DNA of 48,194 bases from Oscillospiraceae bacterium. Lineage in GTDB: Bacteria; Bacillota; Clostridia; Oscillospirales; Acutalibacteraceae. This document shows, in pieces, positions 7,767-14,912 of this stretch (positions within the stretch are counted from its first letter, which is position 1; each line of letters starts with the position of its first letter). Below the pieces are notes generated by a model. The model did not search any database. It saw only the letters and a list, made by a program, of their open reading frames with translations, and had not been told where the DNA came from. Made by a program: the position numbers and the translations under genes. The DNA is taken from positions 1-48,194 of the forward strand of contig CADBBT010000008.1 of NCBI GenBank assembly GCA_902792985.1. Direction: 5' to 3'.

Positions 7767-9298
7767 TGGTTCGCCGCCTCCTCTGCTGCCATGGAATCAA
7801 GCACGTTCTTTGCCGCTTTTCTGCCGTTGGTGACCGCCGGGCCCATACCGTCGCCGGAGATCGCGTGCGCGCCGGAGAATTCAAGATGCTTGATGAAGCT
7901 CTCCGCCTCGGCGGTCTGCAGACGAGCGATGATGTGGTCGTCCATCGTGTGCGCATAGCCGTAGATGCAGCCGTTCCATGCGTTCGTGTAGCGATTGATG
8001 GTCATCGGCGTTTCGATGACGATCTCCAGAATGTGATCGAGCAGATTCACGCCGAGATAGGCGGACATATCGTCGATCATCTGTTTCGCAACTTTGTGCT
8101 TGACTTTGTCGTAATCTTCGGCCTTGACCGTTTTCCAGCCGTCCACACGCGGCAGCGTCGTGATGGAATACGAGCAGGTGCCCTGCGGGGTGGCGGTGTC
8201 GTTGCCGAGGTTGTGGCAGATGCAGGTCAGATAGCGGTAGGGGCCGAGACCCGCAAGGTCGCGATACAGCGCGTCGGTGTCCATCGTGTCGCCGCGGAAA
8301 ACGCTGTAATCTTTGATGCCGAGATTTTCGGCGGTATCGTCAAGGATCATGATGACGGAAAACGCCGTCAGGCTCAGCCGGCGGCCGTTGACCATCTTGA
8401 TCGCCTTTGCGGGCACAGCCGAAGGCGGTTCGATCATGGAGGTGTACACCTTGTTCGGATAAGACGAGGAGATGACGTAATCGGCAAAGATCTCGTCGCC
8501 GCGCGCGGTGCGCACACCGTAGGCCTTGCCGTCCTTGACAAGGATCTTATCCACATGCTGGCGGTATTCGATCTGCACGCCCATCGCTTCGGCGCGCTCC
8601 GCCATTTTCAGGCTCATTTCGTGGCTGAACTTGCGCGGGATGTAGGAGCCGTAGCCGACATAGTCCGCCATCAGCACGGAGTAGATCGTGAACGGCAGAT
8701 CGGAAAAGCCGGAGCCGACATAGATCCAGTACGGCGCAAGCAGATCCTGCGCCGCTTTTGGCAGATCGAACGAGTCGATGACCTCTTTCGTGGTGTAGCC
8801 GGCGGTCTTGACAAACGCTTCGTGTTTGAGCAGCATCTGCGCCTTGCTCATCGGGTGGATGGAAAGCTCGTTGACCGAATCGAACACGGTGTTGCAAAGG
8901 TTCAGCAGTCCCAGCACCTTTTCATAAGTGCCGGGCACCACGGCGTCGATCTCTTTGGAAAATGTTTCAAGGCCGGGGTGCAGCGTGACCTCCAGTCCGG
9001 GGAGCGAGGCGTGATACGCTTCGGGCACTTTGAGCCATTCGATGTCCACGCCCATATCGTCAAAGAATTTGCCGACCTTCAGGCGGTTGTCCTTTTCGCC
9101 GATGCTCATCATCTCGTGCAGCGCCGCTTCGATCTCGATGCCGCCGCGCACAAACGAGGACGCGATGCCGCCGGGGAGATTGTGGCGTTCCAGCACCAGC
9201 ACGTCCTTGCCCTTGTCGGCGAGCATGAGCGCCGAAGAAAGACCGGCCAGCGCGCCGCCGATGACGATGACGTCATAATGGTCTTTGTAAAATTTCAT
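7763..9298 (-). CDS. Phytoene desaturase/saturase-superfamily FAD oxidoreductase
   Basis: A 511-residue flavoprotein. The N-terminus carries the dinucleotide-binding motif VIGGALAGLSSALMLA, an acidic ribose-binding LERHNLPGG segment and the downstream GGIEIEAALHEM that is typical of the CrtI/RetSat superfamily. The C-terminus has the closing FAD contact GDGMGPAVTNGRKAAKNV. Members desaturate, isomerise or saturate conjugated polyenes (CrtI, CrtISO, retinol saturase). No carotenoid synthesis gene is near. Next to a fatty acid isomerase-like gene and a reductase, saturation or isomerisation of an acyl-chain double bond is the most economical inference. It starts 63 bases after the isomerase-like gene and overlaps the ferredoxin reductase-like gene by four bases. 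The exact reaction is not shown by the sequence. Confidence 0.75.
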   Translation of the reverse strand: MKFYKDHYDVIVIGGALAGLSSALMLADKGKDVLVLERHNLPGGIASSFVRGGIEIEAALHEMMSIGEKDNRLKVGKFFDDMGVDIEWLKVPEAYHASLPGLEVTLHPGLETFSKEIDAVVPGTYEKVLGLLNLCNTVFDSVNELSIHPMSKAQMLLKHEAFVKTAGYTTKEVIDSFDLPKAAQDLLAPYWIYVGSGFSDLPFTIYSVLMADYVGYGSYIPRKFSHEMSLKMAERAEAMGVQIEYRQHVDKILVKDGKAYGVRTARGDEIFADYVISSSYPNKVYTSMIEPPSAVPAKAIKMVNGRRLSLTAFSVIMILDDTAENLGIKDYSVFRGDTMDTDALYRDLAGLGPYRYLTCICHNLGNDTATPQGTCSYSITTLPRVDGWKTVKAEDYDKVKHKVAKQMIDDMSAYLGVNLLDHILEIVIETPMTINRYTNAWNGCIYGYAHTMDDHIIARLQTAEAESFIKHLEFSGAHAISGDGMGPAVTNGRKAAKNVLDSMAAEEAANQ

Positions 9299-9361
9299 AA
9301 ATTTACCCTCTCTGTTGAAGCAGGAGGGACACTGCTGCCCCTCCTGCCGGCGTTGATTACA

Positions 9362-10750
9362 TTAGAAGAAACGTTCCACAAGCTCACGGGAGTATTCCGC
9401 GGTCTCGTCCATATCGCCGAAGCTCATGATCTCACCGGCGTAATAGGTGTCATACTTGCCCTGCATCGCTTCCACTTTCTCATACCAGCCCGCCGCATAG
9501 TCTTCGGAGAAGACATGGGGGAAGTAATAGACGCTCCATTCGTTGATGACGTTGGAAGCGGGGTTGTGCATGGTCTTCAGATCGTCGAGGACCATCTTCT
9601 TGCAGGTCTCATACGGGATCTCCGCGCTGTTCTTGTGCTTACGCAGCGAATAGGTGGTGATGACCTGATCCTTCGTGTCCTTCCAGCGGCGATAGTACAC
9701 CATCAGATGGCCGAGCTTTTCGGGCACCATGTTGTCGAACACATAGTAGGAGATCTCCGGATGATCCTCCGGCTTGGTCTCCACGGCAAGCACGTCGTAG
9801 CGCTCGTAGTCGATCTTGGAGAACAGATCCTTTTCGTCCTGGCGGGCGTCGAAATAATCCACCATGCCGATCTGGCCGTCCGCACGCTTGTTGGGAATGT
9901 ACAGCGGCGCGGTGACGATGATCTTATCGTATTCTTCGACCTGGCCGTTGACGGTGACATAGACCTTGCCGTCCTTGCGCTCGACCTTTTCGATCTTGCT
10001 GTTCAGGCGGGCGGGGTTCTTCAGATGATCGTTCAGGCTTTCCCAGATGAACTGGGTGCCGTTCTTCCAGGTCCAAAGGTTGACCTTGACGAAGTTCATC
10101 GTGGTCTGGAAGTCCAGATATTTCAAAACATACGCTGCGGGGATCTCATCGAAATAGCCGTAACCGAAGGAGGTGTAGGGTCCGATCCAGACGTCCTGCG
10201 TCAGTTCGACGCCGTTCTTTTTGCAAAATTCGTTGAACGGCAGCGCAAGATCTTTCAGGTTCGGGTTCACGCCGGAGATGGGTTCACGCTTTGCGCTCTT
10301 TTGCGAAAAGCCTTCAAAACGGCCTTCGGAAACGCCGCGGTGACCGTTGACGTCATAGCCCTGATACTTGGTCTCCAGCAGTTCGCCGAGCTTTTTGATC
10401 TGCTTTTTCATTTTCAGCAGACGCGGAATCTTGAGGATGTTCTTTTTGGGCTCGAACGGCTCAATGACATTGCCTCTGCCGTCTTTGTAGTTGCGGTTGA
10501 GTTTCGGACCGTCGTGGGTGATGCCGCAGAACTCCTCCACGTCGTGCACGGCGTAGTAGGAAGGCACGCCCATGATGGCGCCCATTTCATAGCGTCTGCC
10601 GTTGTAATGCGGGGACCAGCATTTGCCGCCCACGCGGTCAAGACGTTCGAGAATGGTGTAGTTGGTGTAGCCCTTCTGCTCGAGATACATACCGGCGGAA
10701 AGACCGGCAGGGCCGCCGCCGACGATGCAGATGCGGATGTTTTTGTCCAT
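9362..10750 (-). CDS. Polyunsaturated fatty acid double-bond isomerase-like flavoprotein (PAI family)
   Basis: A 462-residue FAD protein. The motif IVGGGPAGLSAGMYLEQ (about 9-25), then ILERLDRVGGKC and GRRYEMGAIMGVPSY, and later AAYVLKYLDF, LWTWKNGTQ, YYFPHVFSEDY.AGWYEKVE.MQG and YAGEIMSFG, agree in order and wording with what I remember of the Cutibacterium acnes polyenoic fatty acid isomerase. That enzyme converts linoleate to trans-10,cis-12 conjugated linoleate with FAD. This protein is about 38 residues longer than the 424-residue PAI, partly through an insert at about residues 138-160. It is the first gene of the minus operon, with a strong GGAGG site and a consensus promoter. Substrate specificity could differ from PAI, and the substrate may be carrier-bound given the acyl carrier genes divergent from it. 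Confidence 0.8.
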   Translation of the reverse strand: MDKNIRICIVGGGPAGLSAGMYLEQKGYTNYTILERLDRVGGKCWSPHYNGRRYEMGAIMGVPSYYAVHDVEEFCGITHDGPKLNRNYKDGRGNVIEPFEPKKNILKIPRLLKMKKQIKKLGELLETKYQGYDVNGHRGVSEGRFEGFSQKSAKREPISGVNPNLKDLALPFNEFCKKNGVELTQDVWIGPYTSFGYGYFDEIPAAYVLKYLDFQTTMNFVKVNLWTWKNGTQFIWESLNDHLKNPARLNSKIEKVERKDGKVYVTVNGQVEEYDKIIVTAPLYIPNKRADGQIGMVDYFDARQDEKDLFSKIDYERYDVLAVETKPEDHPEISYYVFDNMVPEKLGHLMVYYRRWKDTKDQVITTYSLRKHKNSAEIPYETCKKMVLDDLKTMHNPASNVINEWSVYYFPHVFSEDYAAGWYEKVEAMQGKYDTYYAGEIMSFGDMDETAEYSRELVERFF

Positions 10751-11051
10751 ATAAATGCCTCCGTAAAAATTGGTATGGATAATTCTTGCCGCTTTCTATT
10801 ATACCGCTTGTAAATTCAAAAATCAACAATAAAATTAGGAATGATTAAATTTGATGAAAAAATTTGTCAAGGCAAGCAGTTCGGCAACAGATGTCGAAAA
10901 GCTCTTTTTCGGAAAAGCGACATTTTTTTGTTTTTGCATATTATCCGGTGCGGCAGCAGCCTTTTTCCCGTTCGCTCTTTCTTTTTTCTTTGCAGTATGT
11001 TAAAATATATGAAAGCAATCACTCAGCCGTGACGCTCAAGGGGGTACACAT
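10751..11051. other. Divergent control region of the fatty-acid/flavoprotein locus
   Basis: The 301 bases separate the two operons. They hold a strong minus-strand promoter (10798-10826), a weaker plus-strand -10 candidate TAAAAT at 11001-11006 with no clear -35, and the AAGGGGGT ribosome site of the acyl ligase gene. They also hold a dyad ATGTCG (10891-10896)/CGACAT (10918-10923) followed by seven T residues. The dyad could be an operator or a plus-strand terminator/attenuator. No small gene is evident. Confidence 0.6.
10798..10826 (-). promoter_or_regulatory. SigA-type promoter of the isomerase operon
   Basis: On the minus strand TTGATT (10821-10826) and TATAAT (10798-10803) are 17 bases apart. 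The predicted transcript start is about 40 bases upstream of the isomerase-like start codon. Confidence 0.8.
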
Positions 11052-12395
11052 ATGCGCTTTGCGTCGTTTGAAGAACTGCTGCGCCATTTTGCGCAAACAA
11101 CACCCGAAGCGCCCGCGCTCTGTTTTGAGGCGCACGGAGAAAAACAAACGCGCTCTTTCGCCGCGTTTTACGGCGATGTCTGCGCCCGCGCCGCAGTACT
11201 GGAAAAGAAAAGCTTTACCTGTCTCGGCGTTCTTTGCGACGGCTCGTTTGCCTGCGTCACAGAGATCTTTGCCGCTGTCAAAGCCGGCAAGCAGCTGGTG
11301 CTGCTGAACGAGGACTGCACGCCCGAACAGCTTGCCGCCGCGGACGCGGACGCGCTTTGGGGCGATGCGGAGCTGACAGAGGAGCTTTCGCCCGCGCTGA
11401 CAGGCGGCGTGACAGACGGCAGGGGCAAGCTGCTGTTTTTCACCTCGGGCACCACGGCGAAAAACAAGGCCGTGGTTTTGACCGAGCAAAGCCTTTGCAG
11501 CAGCGCGTTCAACGGCGGCGCGCTTCTGCCGCTGAAAAACGATGATGTGCTGCTGTGTATGCTGCCGCTCGACCATGTGTTCGGCTTTGTGTGCGGTCTG
11601 CTCTGGGGGCTTTCGTGCGGGGCGTGCGTTGCGCTGGGCAGAGGGCCGCGCCATTACTTTGACGACTGCACCTTCTTTGCGCCCACAGCGCTCTCTGCTG
11701 TGCCGCTGCTGCTGGGCTTTTTGCTGCAAAAAAATCTGCTCGGCTCCACGCTGCGGCTGGTGCTCATCGGCGCCGGCGACTGCCCGCAGGCGATCCCCGG
11801 CGCGCTGAAAGCAAAGGGCGTCCGCGTTTCGTTCGGCTACGGGCTGACGGAGACAAGCTCCGGCGTGGCGCTTTCGCTCGGCGACGACCCCTACGCCATG
11901 ACGGTCTGCCCGGACGACGAGATCACGCTCGACGCCGACGGGGAGATTTTGATCAAAGCCGACACCTGCATGATGCAGGGCTACTATAAAGACAAAACAG
12001 CCACTGCCGCAGTGCTGCAAAACGGCGTGCTGCGCACCGGCGACCTGGGCGCGTTCGATGCACAGGGTCTGCTGCACATCCGCGGCAGAAAAAAAGAGAT
12101 CCTCGTGCTGCGCGACGGCACAAAGATCTTTTTGCCGGAATATGAAGCGGCGCTGCAGCCGCTGCTGCCGGGGCGCGATTTTGCCGTGACGGAACAAAGC
12201 GGCGCACCGGTGCTGATGATCTTCGGCGAAGAAAGCGAACGCGAAACGCTCACCCGCGCGCTGGAAGGCCACATGCGCACACTGCCGCGCGGGCAGCAGC
12301 TCAAAACCATCCGATTTGTCAACTCTCCGCTGCCGCGCACGGCAACGGGTAAAATCAAGCGTTGGTCGATCCAACAGAAAGAGGAAGCAACATGA
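11052..12395 (+). CDS. AMP-forming acyl ligase (acyl-CoA/acyl-ACP synthetase)
   Basis: A 447-residue member of the ANL adenylating superfamily. Visible core motifs are FFTSGTTAKNKAVVLT (A3, about 129-144), YGLTET (A5, about 263), RTGDLG (A7, about 328), GRKKEILV (A8) and PRTATGKIKR (A10, with the catalytic Lys, about 428-437). It should activate a carboxylic acid as acyl-AMP and pass it to a thiol. It is shorter than usual (500-550 residues), mainly at the N-terminus. The gene overlaps the acyl carrier protein gene by four bases (ATGA), which suggests that the thiol acceptor is the carrier and not free CoA. It is the first gene of the plus operon. The acid is not identifiable; a fatty acid is likely given the thioesterase and the divergent isomerase-like gene. 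Confidence 0.85.
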   Translation: MRFASFEELLRHFAQTTPEAPALCFEAHGEKQTRSFAAFYGDVCARAAVLEKKSFTCLGVLCDGSFACVTEIFAAVKAGKQLVLLNEDCTPEQLAAADADALWGDAELTEELSPALTGGVTDGRGKLLFFTSGTTAKNKAVVLTEQSLCSSAFNGGALLPLKNDDVLLCMLPLDHVFGFVCGLLWGLSCGACVALGRGPRHYFDDCTFFAPTALSAVPLLLGFLLQKNLLGSTLRLVLIGAGDCPQAIPGALKAKGVRVSFGYGLTETSSGVALSLGDDPYAMTVCPDDEITLDADGEILIKADTCMMQGYYKDKTATAAVLQNGVLRTGDLGAFDAQGLLHIRGRKKEILVLRDGTKIFLPEYEAALQPLLPGRDFAVTEQSGAPVLMIFGEESERETLTRALEGHMRTLPRGQQLKTIRFVNSPLPRTATGKIKRWSIQQKEEAT

Positions 12396-12637
12396 CCAGA
12401 CAGGACATCATGAACAAAACGATCGAGATCGTCTATGAGTGCGTACCGGAGATCGAGGGGCAAACGCTGGAGGAAAGCACGGTCATCAACACCGACACCG
12501 GCATCGATTCCATGGGCTTCACGCTCATCATCTGCCGACTGGAGGCAGCGTTCGATGTGAAGATCCCCGACCGCCAGTGGAAAAAGCTCTATACCCTCGG
12601 CGACGTGGTCACGGCGATCGAAAAGAGACTGAAATAA
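12392..12637 (+). CDS. Acyl carrier protein
   Basis: An 81-residue acidic helical protein with the phosphopantetheine attachment site in DTGIDSMGF (Ser40). The start is the ATG at 12392 that overlaps the stop of the acyl ligase gene, preceded by GAGGAAG. It would carry the acyl chain as a thioester. The pairing with a ligase on one side and an acyl-ACP thioesterase on the other suggests a dedicated carrier and not the main fatty acid synthesis ACP, which usually sits with fab genes. Confidence 0.9.
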   Translation: MTRQDIMNKTIEIVYECVPEIEGQTLEESTVINTDTGIDSMGFTLIICRLEAAFDVKIPDRQWKKLYTLGDVVTAIEKRLK

Positions 12638-12639
12638 AG

Positions 12640-13353
12640 ATGGAACCCTACCGCAAAACCTACCGCATCCTCGCCTCGGACACCGACTGCTTCCGCCGCC
12701 TGCGATTGAGCCGTTTGTTCACCTTTTTGCAGGAGGCCGCCATCGCGCACACGGAAGCGCTCGGCATGGGCCGCGCGATGACGCTCGACAAAGGGCTGCT
12801 CTGGGTCGTGACGCTGCAGCAGGCAAAGATCACGCGGCTGCCGGAATATGACGAACGCGTGACCCTCACGTCGCTGCCGGGCGAAACGATGCACACCTTT
12901 TTCCCGCGCTATTACCGTTTGACCGACGAAAACGAAAACGAGCTCGTGAACGCGTCGGCGCTTTGGGCGCTGATGGACTGCAAAACGCGCAAAATGGTCT
13001 TTCCCGAACAGCACGGCGTGCACATCGAAGGAGAAAACCCGCCGTGGAGCTCGTTTTTGCCGCGCCCGCCGAAGCTGCCGGAAGAAGCGCAGGAAAGCGC
13101 ATTCACCGTGCCGTACAGCTATGTCGATCTCAACGGCCACATGAACAACACGCGCTACTTCGACCTTGCCGAAGATCTGCTGCCGCAGGAAATGCGCGGC
13201 AAAGCTGTGCGCGAGATCCTGACCGAATACACCGGCGAAGCAAAAACGGGCGAAACGCTGCGCCTTGCGCTGAGCGTCAAAGACGGCGAAGTGCGCCTTT
13301 CCGGCACGGGACAAAAGCGGCTGTTCCGCATCTCCATGCAATATGACAGGTGA
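12640..13353 (+). CDS. Acyl-ACP thioesterase (FatA/FatB-like, double hotdog)
   Basis: A 237-residue protein that matches bacterial acyl-ACP thioesterases. The N-terminal hotdog begins with YRILASDTDCFRRLRLSRLF and contains the LLWVVTLQQAKITRLP strand. The second hotdog contains VDLNGHMNNTRYFD (about 162-175), the Asp-Asn-His catalytic block of this family. The reaction is release of a free fatty acid from acyl carrier protein. The start is the ATG two bases after the carrier stop codon. Together with the ligase and carrier it would form a load-and-release cycle. No fatty acid synthesis gene is present, so the acyl chain is probably an imported acid and not a newly made one; this is inference. 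Confidence 0.85.
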   Translation: MEPYRKTYRILASDTDCFRRLRLSRLFTFLQEAAIAHTEALGMGRAMTLDKGLLWVVTLQQAKITRLPEYDERVTLTSLPGETMHTFFPRYYRLTDENENELVNASALWALMDCKTRKMVFPEQHGVHIEGENPPWSSFLPRPPKLPEEAQESAFTVPYSYVDLNGHMNNTRYFDLAEDLLPQEMRGKAVREILTEYTGEAKTGETLRLALSVKDGEVRLSGTGQKRLFRISMQYDR

Positions 13354-13358
13354 TACCG

Positions 13359-14030
13359 ATGGACTATAAGATCATAGAAACCAAAGAGCGTGTGCAGGCC
13401 GATAACGAAAAAGCCGCCGCGCTTACCAGAGAACAACTGAAACAAAGCGGCGCGCTGCTTGTGAATCTGATGGGCTCCCCCGGCGCGGGCAAAACGACCA
13501 CGCTGCTGCAGCTCATCCGGCGGCTCGGCAGCGACTATCGCATCGGCGTGATGGAGGCCGACGTGGACTCCGACGTGGACGCGAAAACGATTGCCGAAAC
13601 AGGCACGCGCGTCATCCAACTGCACACAGCGGGACTGTGCCACATGGACGCGGATATGACGATGCGCGGACTCGACGCGCTGCAGACAGACGGGCTGGAC
13701 CTGATCTTTTTGGAAAACATCGGCAACCTCGTCTGCCCGGCGGAATTCGAGATCGGCGCCGACGTGCGGCTGATGCTGCTTTCCGCGCCCGAGGGCGACG
13801 ACAAGCCGCTGAAATATCCGCTGATGTTCCAGATCAGCGACATCTGCCTGCTGACCAAGATCGACACGGCGGCCGTGTTTGATTTTGACAAAGAAAAAGC
13901 CACGGCGCGTGCCAAAGCGCTCAACGAAAAGCTGACGGTGATCCCGGTCTCGGCCGTCACCGGCGAAGGCTATGACGCGGCGGCGGCGCTGCTCCGGGAA
14001 AAACTGGACGCGAGGAGGAACGCACAATGA
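13359..14030 (+). CDS. hypB: HypB-type nickel-insertion GTPase (first copy)
   Basis: A 223-residue SIMIBI-class GTPase. The P-loop is GSPGAGKTT (39-47), and the metal site of the G domain is preserved: CHMDA (Cys94-His95) and NLVCPAE (Cys126). The N-terminal CxxCGC high-affinity nickel motif and His-rich stretches of some HypB proteins are absent. HypB delivers nickel to hydrogenase with HypA, driven by GTP. The ATG at 13359 is chosen over an in-frame GTG at 13350 because AGGTG lies six bases upstream. It follows the thioesterase gene by five bases and overlaps the second copy by four. No hydrogenase genes are in the window, so the client is unclear. Confidence 0.85.
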   Translation: MDYKIIETKERVQADNEKAAALTREQLKQSGALLVNLMGSPGAGKTTTLLQLIRRLGSDYRIGVMEADVDSDVDAKTIAETGTRVIQLHTAGLCHMDADMTMRGLDALQTDGLDLIFLENIGNLVCPAEFEIGADVRLMLLSAPEGDDKPLKYPLMFQISDICLLTKIDTAAVFDFDKEKATARAKALNEKLTVIPVSAVTGEGYDAAAALLREKLDARRNAQ

Positions 14031-14677
14031 AGATCATTGAACTCGGCGCGTCTGTGACCGCGTCCAACGACCGCGACGCCGAAGCTTTACGCGCAAGGTT
14101 AAAAGCGCAGGGCATTTTGCTTGTCAACGTCATGAGCGCGGCAGGTTCGGGCAAAACGACGCTGCTCTCGCGCATCATCCGGGACATGGACGATCTGCGC
14201 TTTGCCGTGCTCGAGGCAGACATCGCCTCGGATGTGGATGCAAAAGCGATCGAAGCGCTCGGCGCAAAAGCGGTGCAGGTCCACACGGGCGGCATGTGCC
14301 ACATGGACGCGGGCATGACTGCCGCGGCGTTTGATGCGCTGGAAACAACAAACATCGACATCGCCTTTCTTGAAAACGTGGGCAATCTGATCTGCCCGGC
14401 GGAATACGACACCGGCGCTTCGCTCAAGCTGATGATCCTCTCCGTGCCGGAGGGCGACGACAAGCCGCTGAAGTATCCGCTGATGTTCGCCGAAAGCGAC
14501 ATCCTCGTGATCTCCAAGACCGACGCCCTGCCCTATTTCAATTTTGACGTTGCAAAATGCACCGCCCGCGCAAAAAAGCTGAACCCGGCAATCAAGGTCT
14601 TCCCCGTTTCGGCAAAGACCGGCGATGGCATGGCGGCGCTGGAGGCGGAGCTGCACAAAGCGCAATGCGCTTTGTGA
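14027..14677 (+). CDS. hypB: HypB-type GTPase (second, divergent copy)
   Basis: A 216-residue paralogue of the preceding gene. Cys91-His92 (MCHMDAGMT) and Cys123 (NLICPAE) of the metal site are kept. The P-loop reads SAAGSGKTT (37-45), so the first Gly of the usual GxxGxGK pattern is Ser; the Lys and Thr that contact phosphate remain. It starts within the stop codon of the first copy (ATGA). HypB works as a dimer, so the pair could form a heterodimer; alternatively each copy serves one of the two large iron-sulfur flavoproteins. Both ideas are inference. It is followed by 235 bases of repeat-like intergenic sequence before the next gene. Confidence 0.8.
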   Translation: MKIIELGASVTASNDRDAEALRARLKAQGILLVNVMSAAGSGKTTLLSRIIRDMDDLRFAVLEADIASDVDAKAIEALGAKAVQVHTGGMCHMDAGMTAAAFDALETTNIDIAFLENVGNLICPAEYDTGASLKLMILSVPEGDDKPLKYPLMFAESDILVISKTDALPYFNFDVAKCTARAKKLNPAIKVFPVSAKTGDGMAALEAELHKAQCAL

Positions 14678-14912
14678 GCAATTCGCAATGAGCAATGCGC
14701 AATTGAGGTCGCGGGAAGCGATGGCAAACCTTTGAACGAAGCAACCGCGACGAAAAGAGCCTTTCACTTTTATACCCGTAGATTTTTATATATCCGTAGT
14801 TTTTAAAAACCATCTTTTCCACAACATTTCGGCGCATCGCGCTTTGCGCGGCGCCCCATAATTCCGAATTCATAATTCCGAATTCAGAATTCGTATAAAA
14901 GGAGTTGTAAAA
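14678..14912. repeat. Repeat-rich spacer between hypB2 and the second flavoprotein gene
   Basis: This spacer contains short direct repeats (GCAATTCGCAATGAGCAATGCGCAATTG type), an inverted pair GTCGCGG (14708-14714)/CCGCGAC (14745-14751), and AATTCCGAATTCATAATTCC-type repeats up to 14903. An AAGGAG ribosome site of the downstream gene is at about 14899. The part starting AATTGAGGTCGCGGGAAGCGATG vaguely resembles the left part of the two-hairpin element. An internal promoter may lie in the AT-rich 14769-14815 stretch, but I see no convincing match. Confidence 0.5.

Noticed and set aside
7763-9298. Carotenoid biosynthesis (phytoene desaturase) call
   Set aside because: No phytoene synthase, cyclase or isoprenoid synthase gene is near, and the context is acyl metabolism.
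7766-10813. A 1015-codon open frame on the plus strand across the isomerase and saturase-like genes
   Set aside because: It spans two genes and their spacer and has no recognisable domain; the codon bias of the opposite frame explains it.
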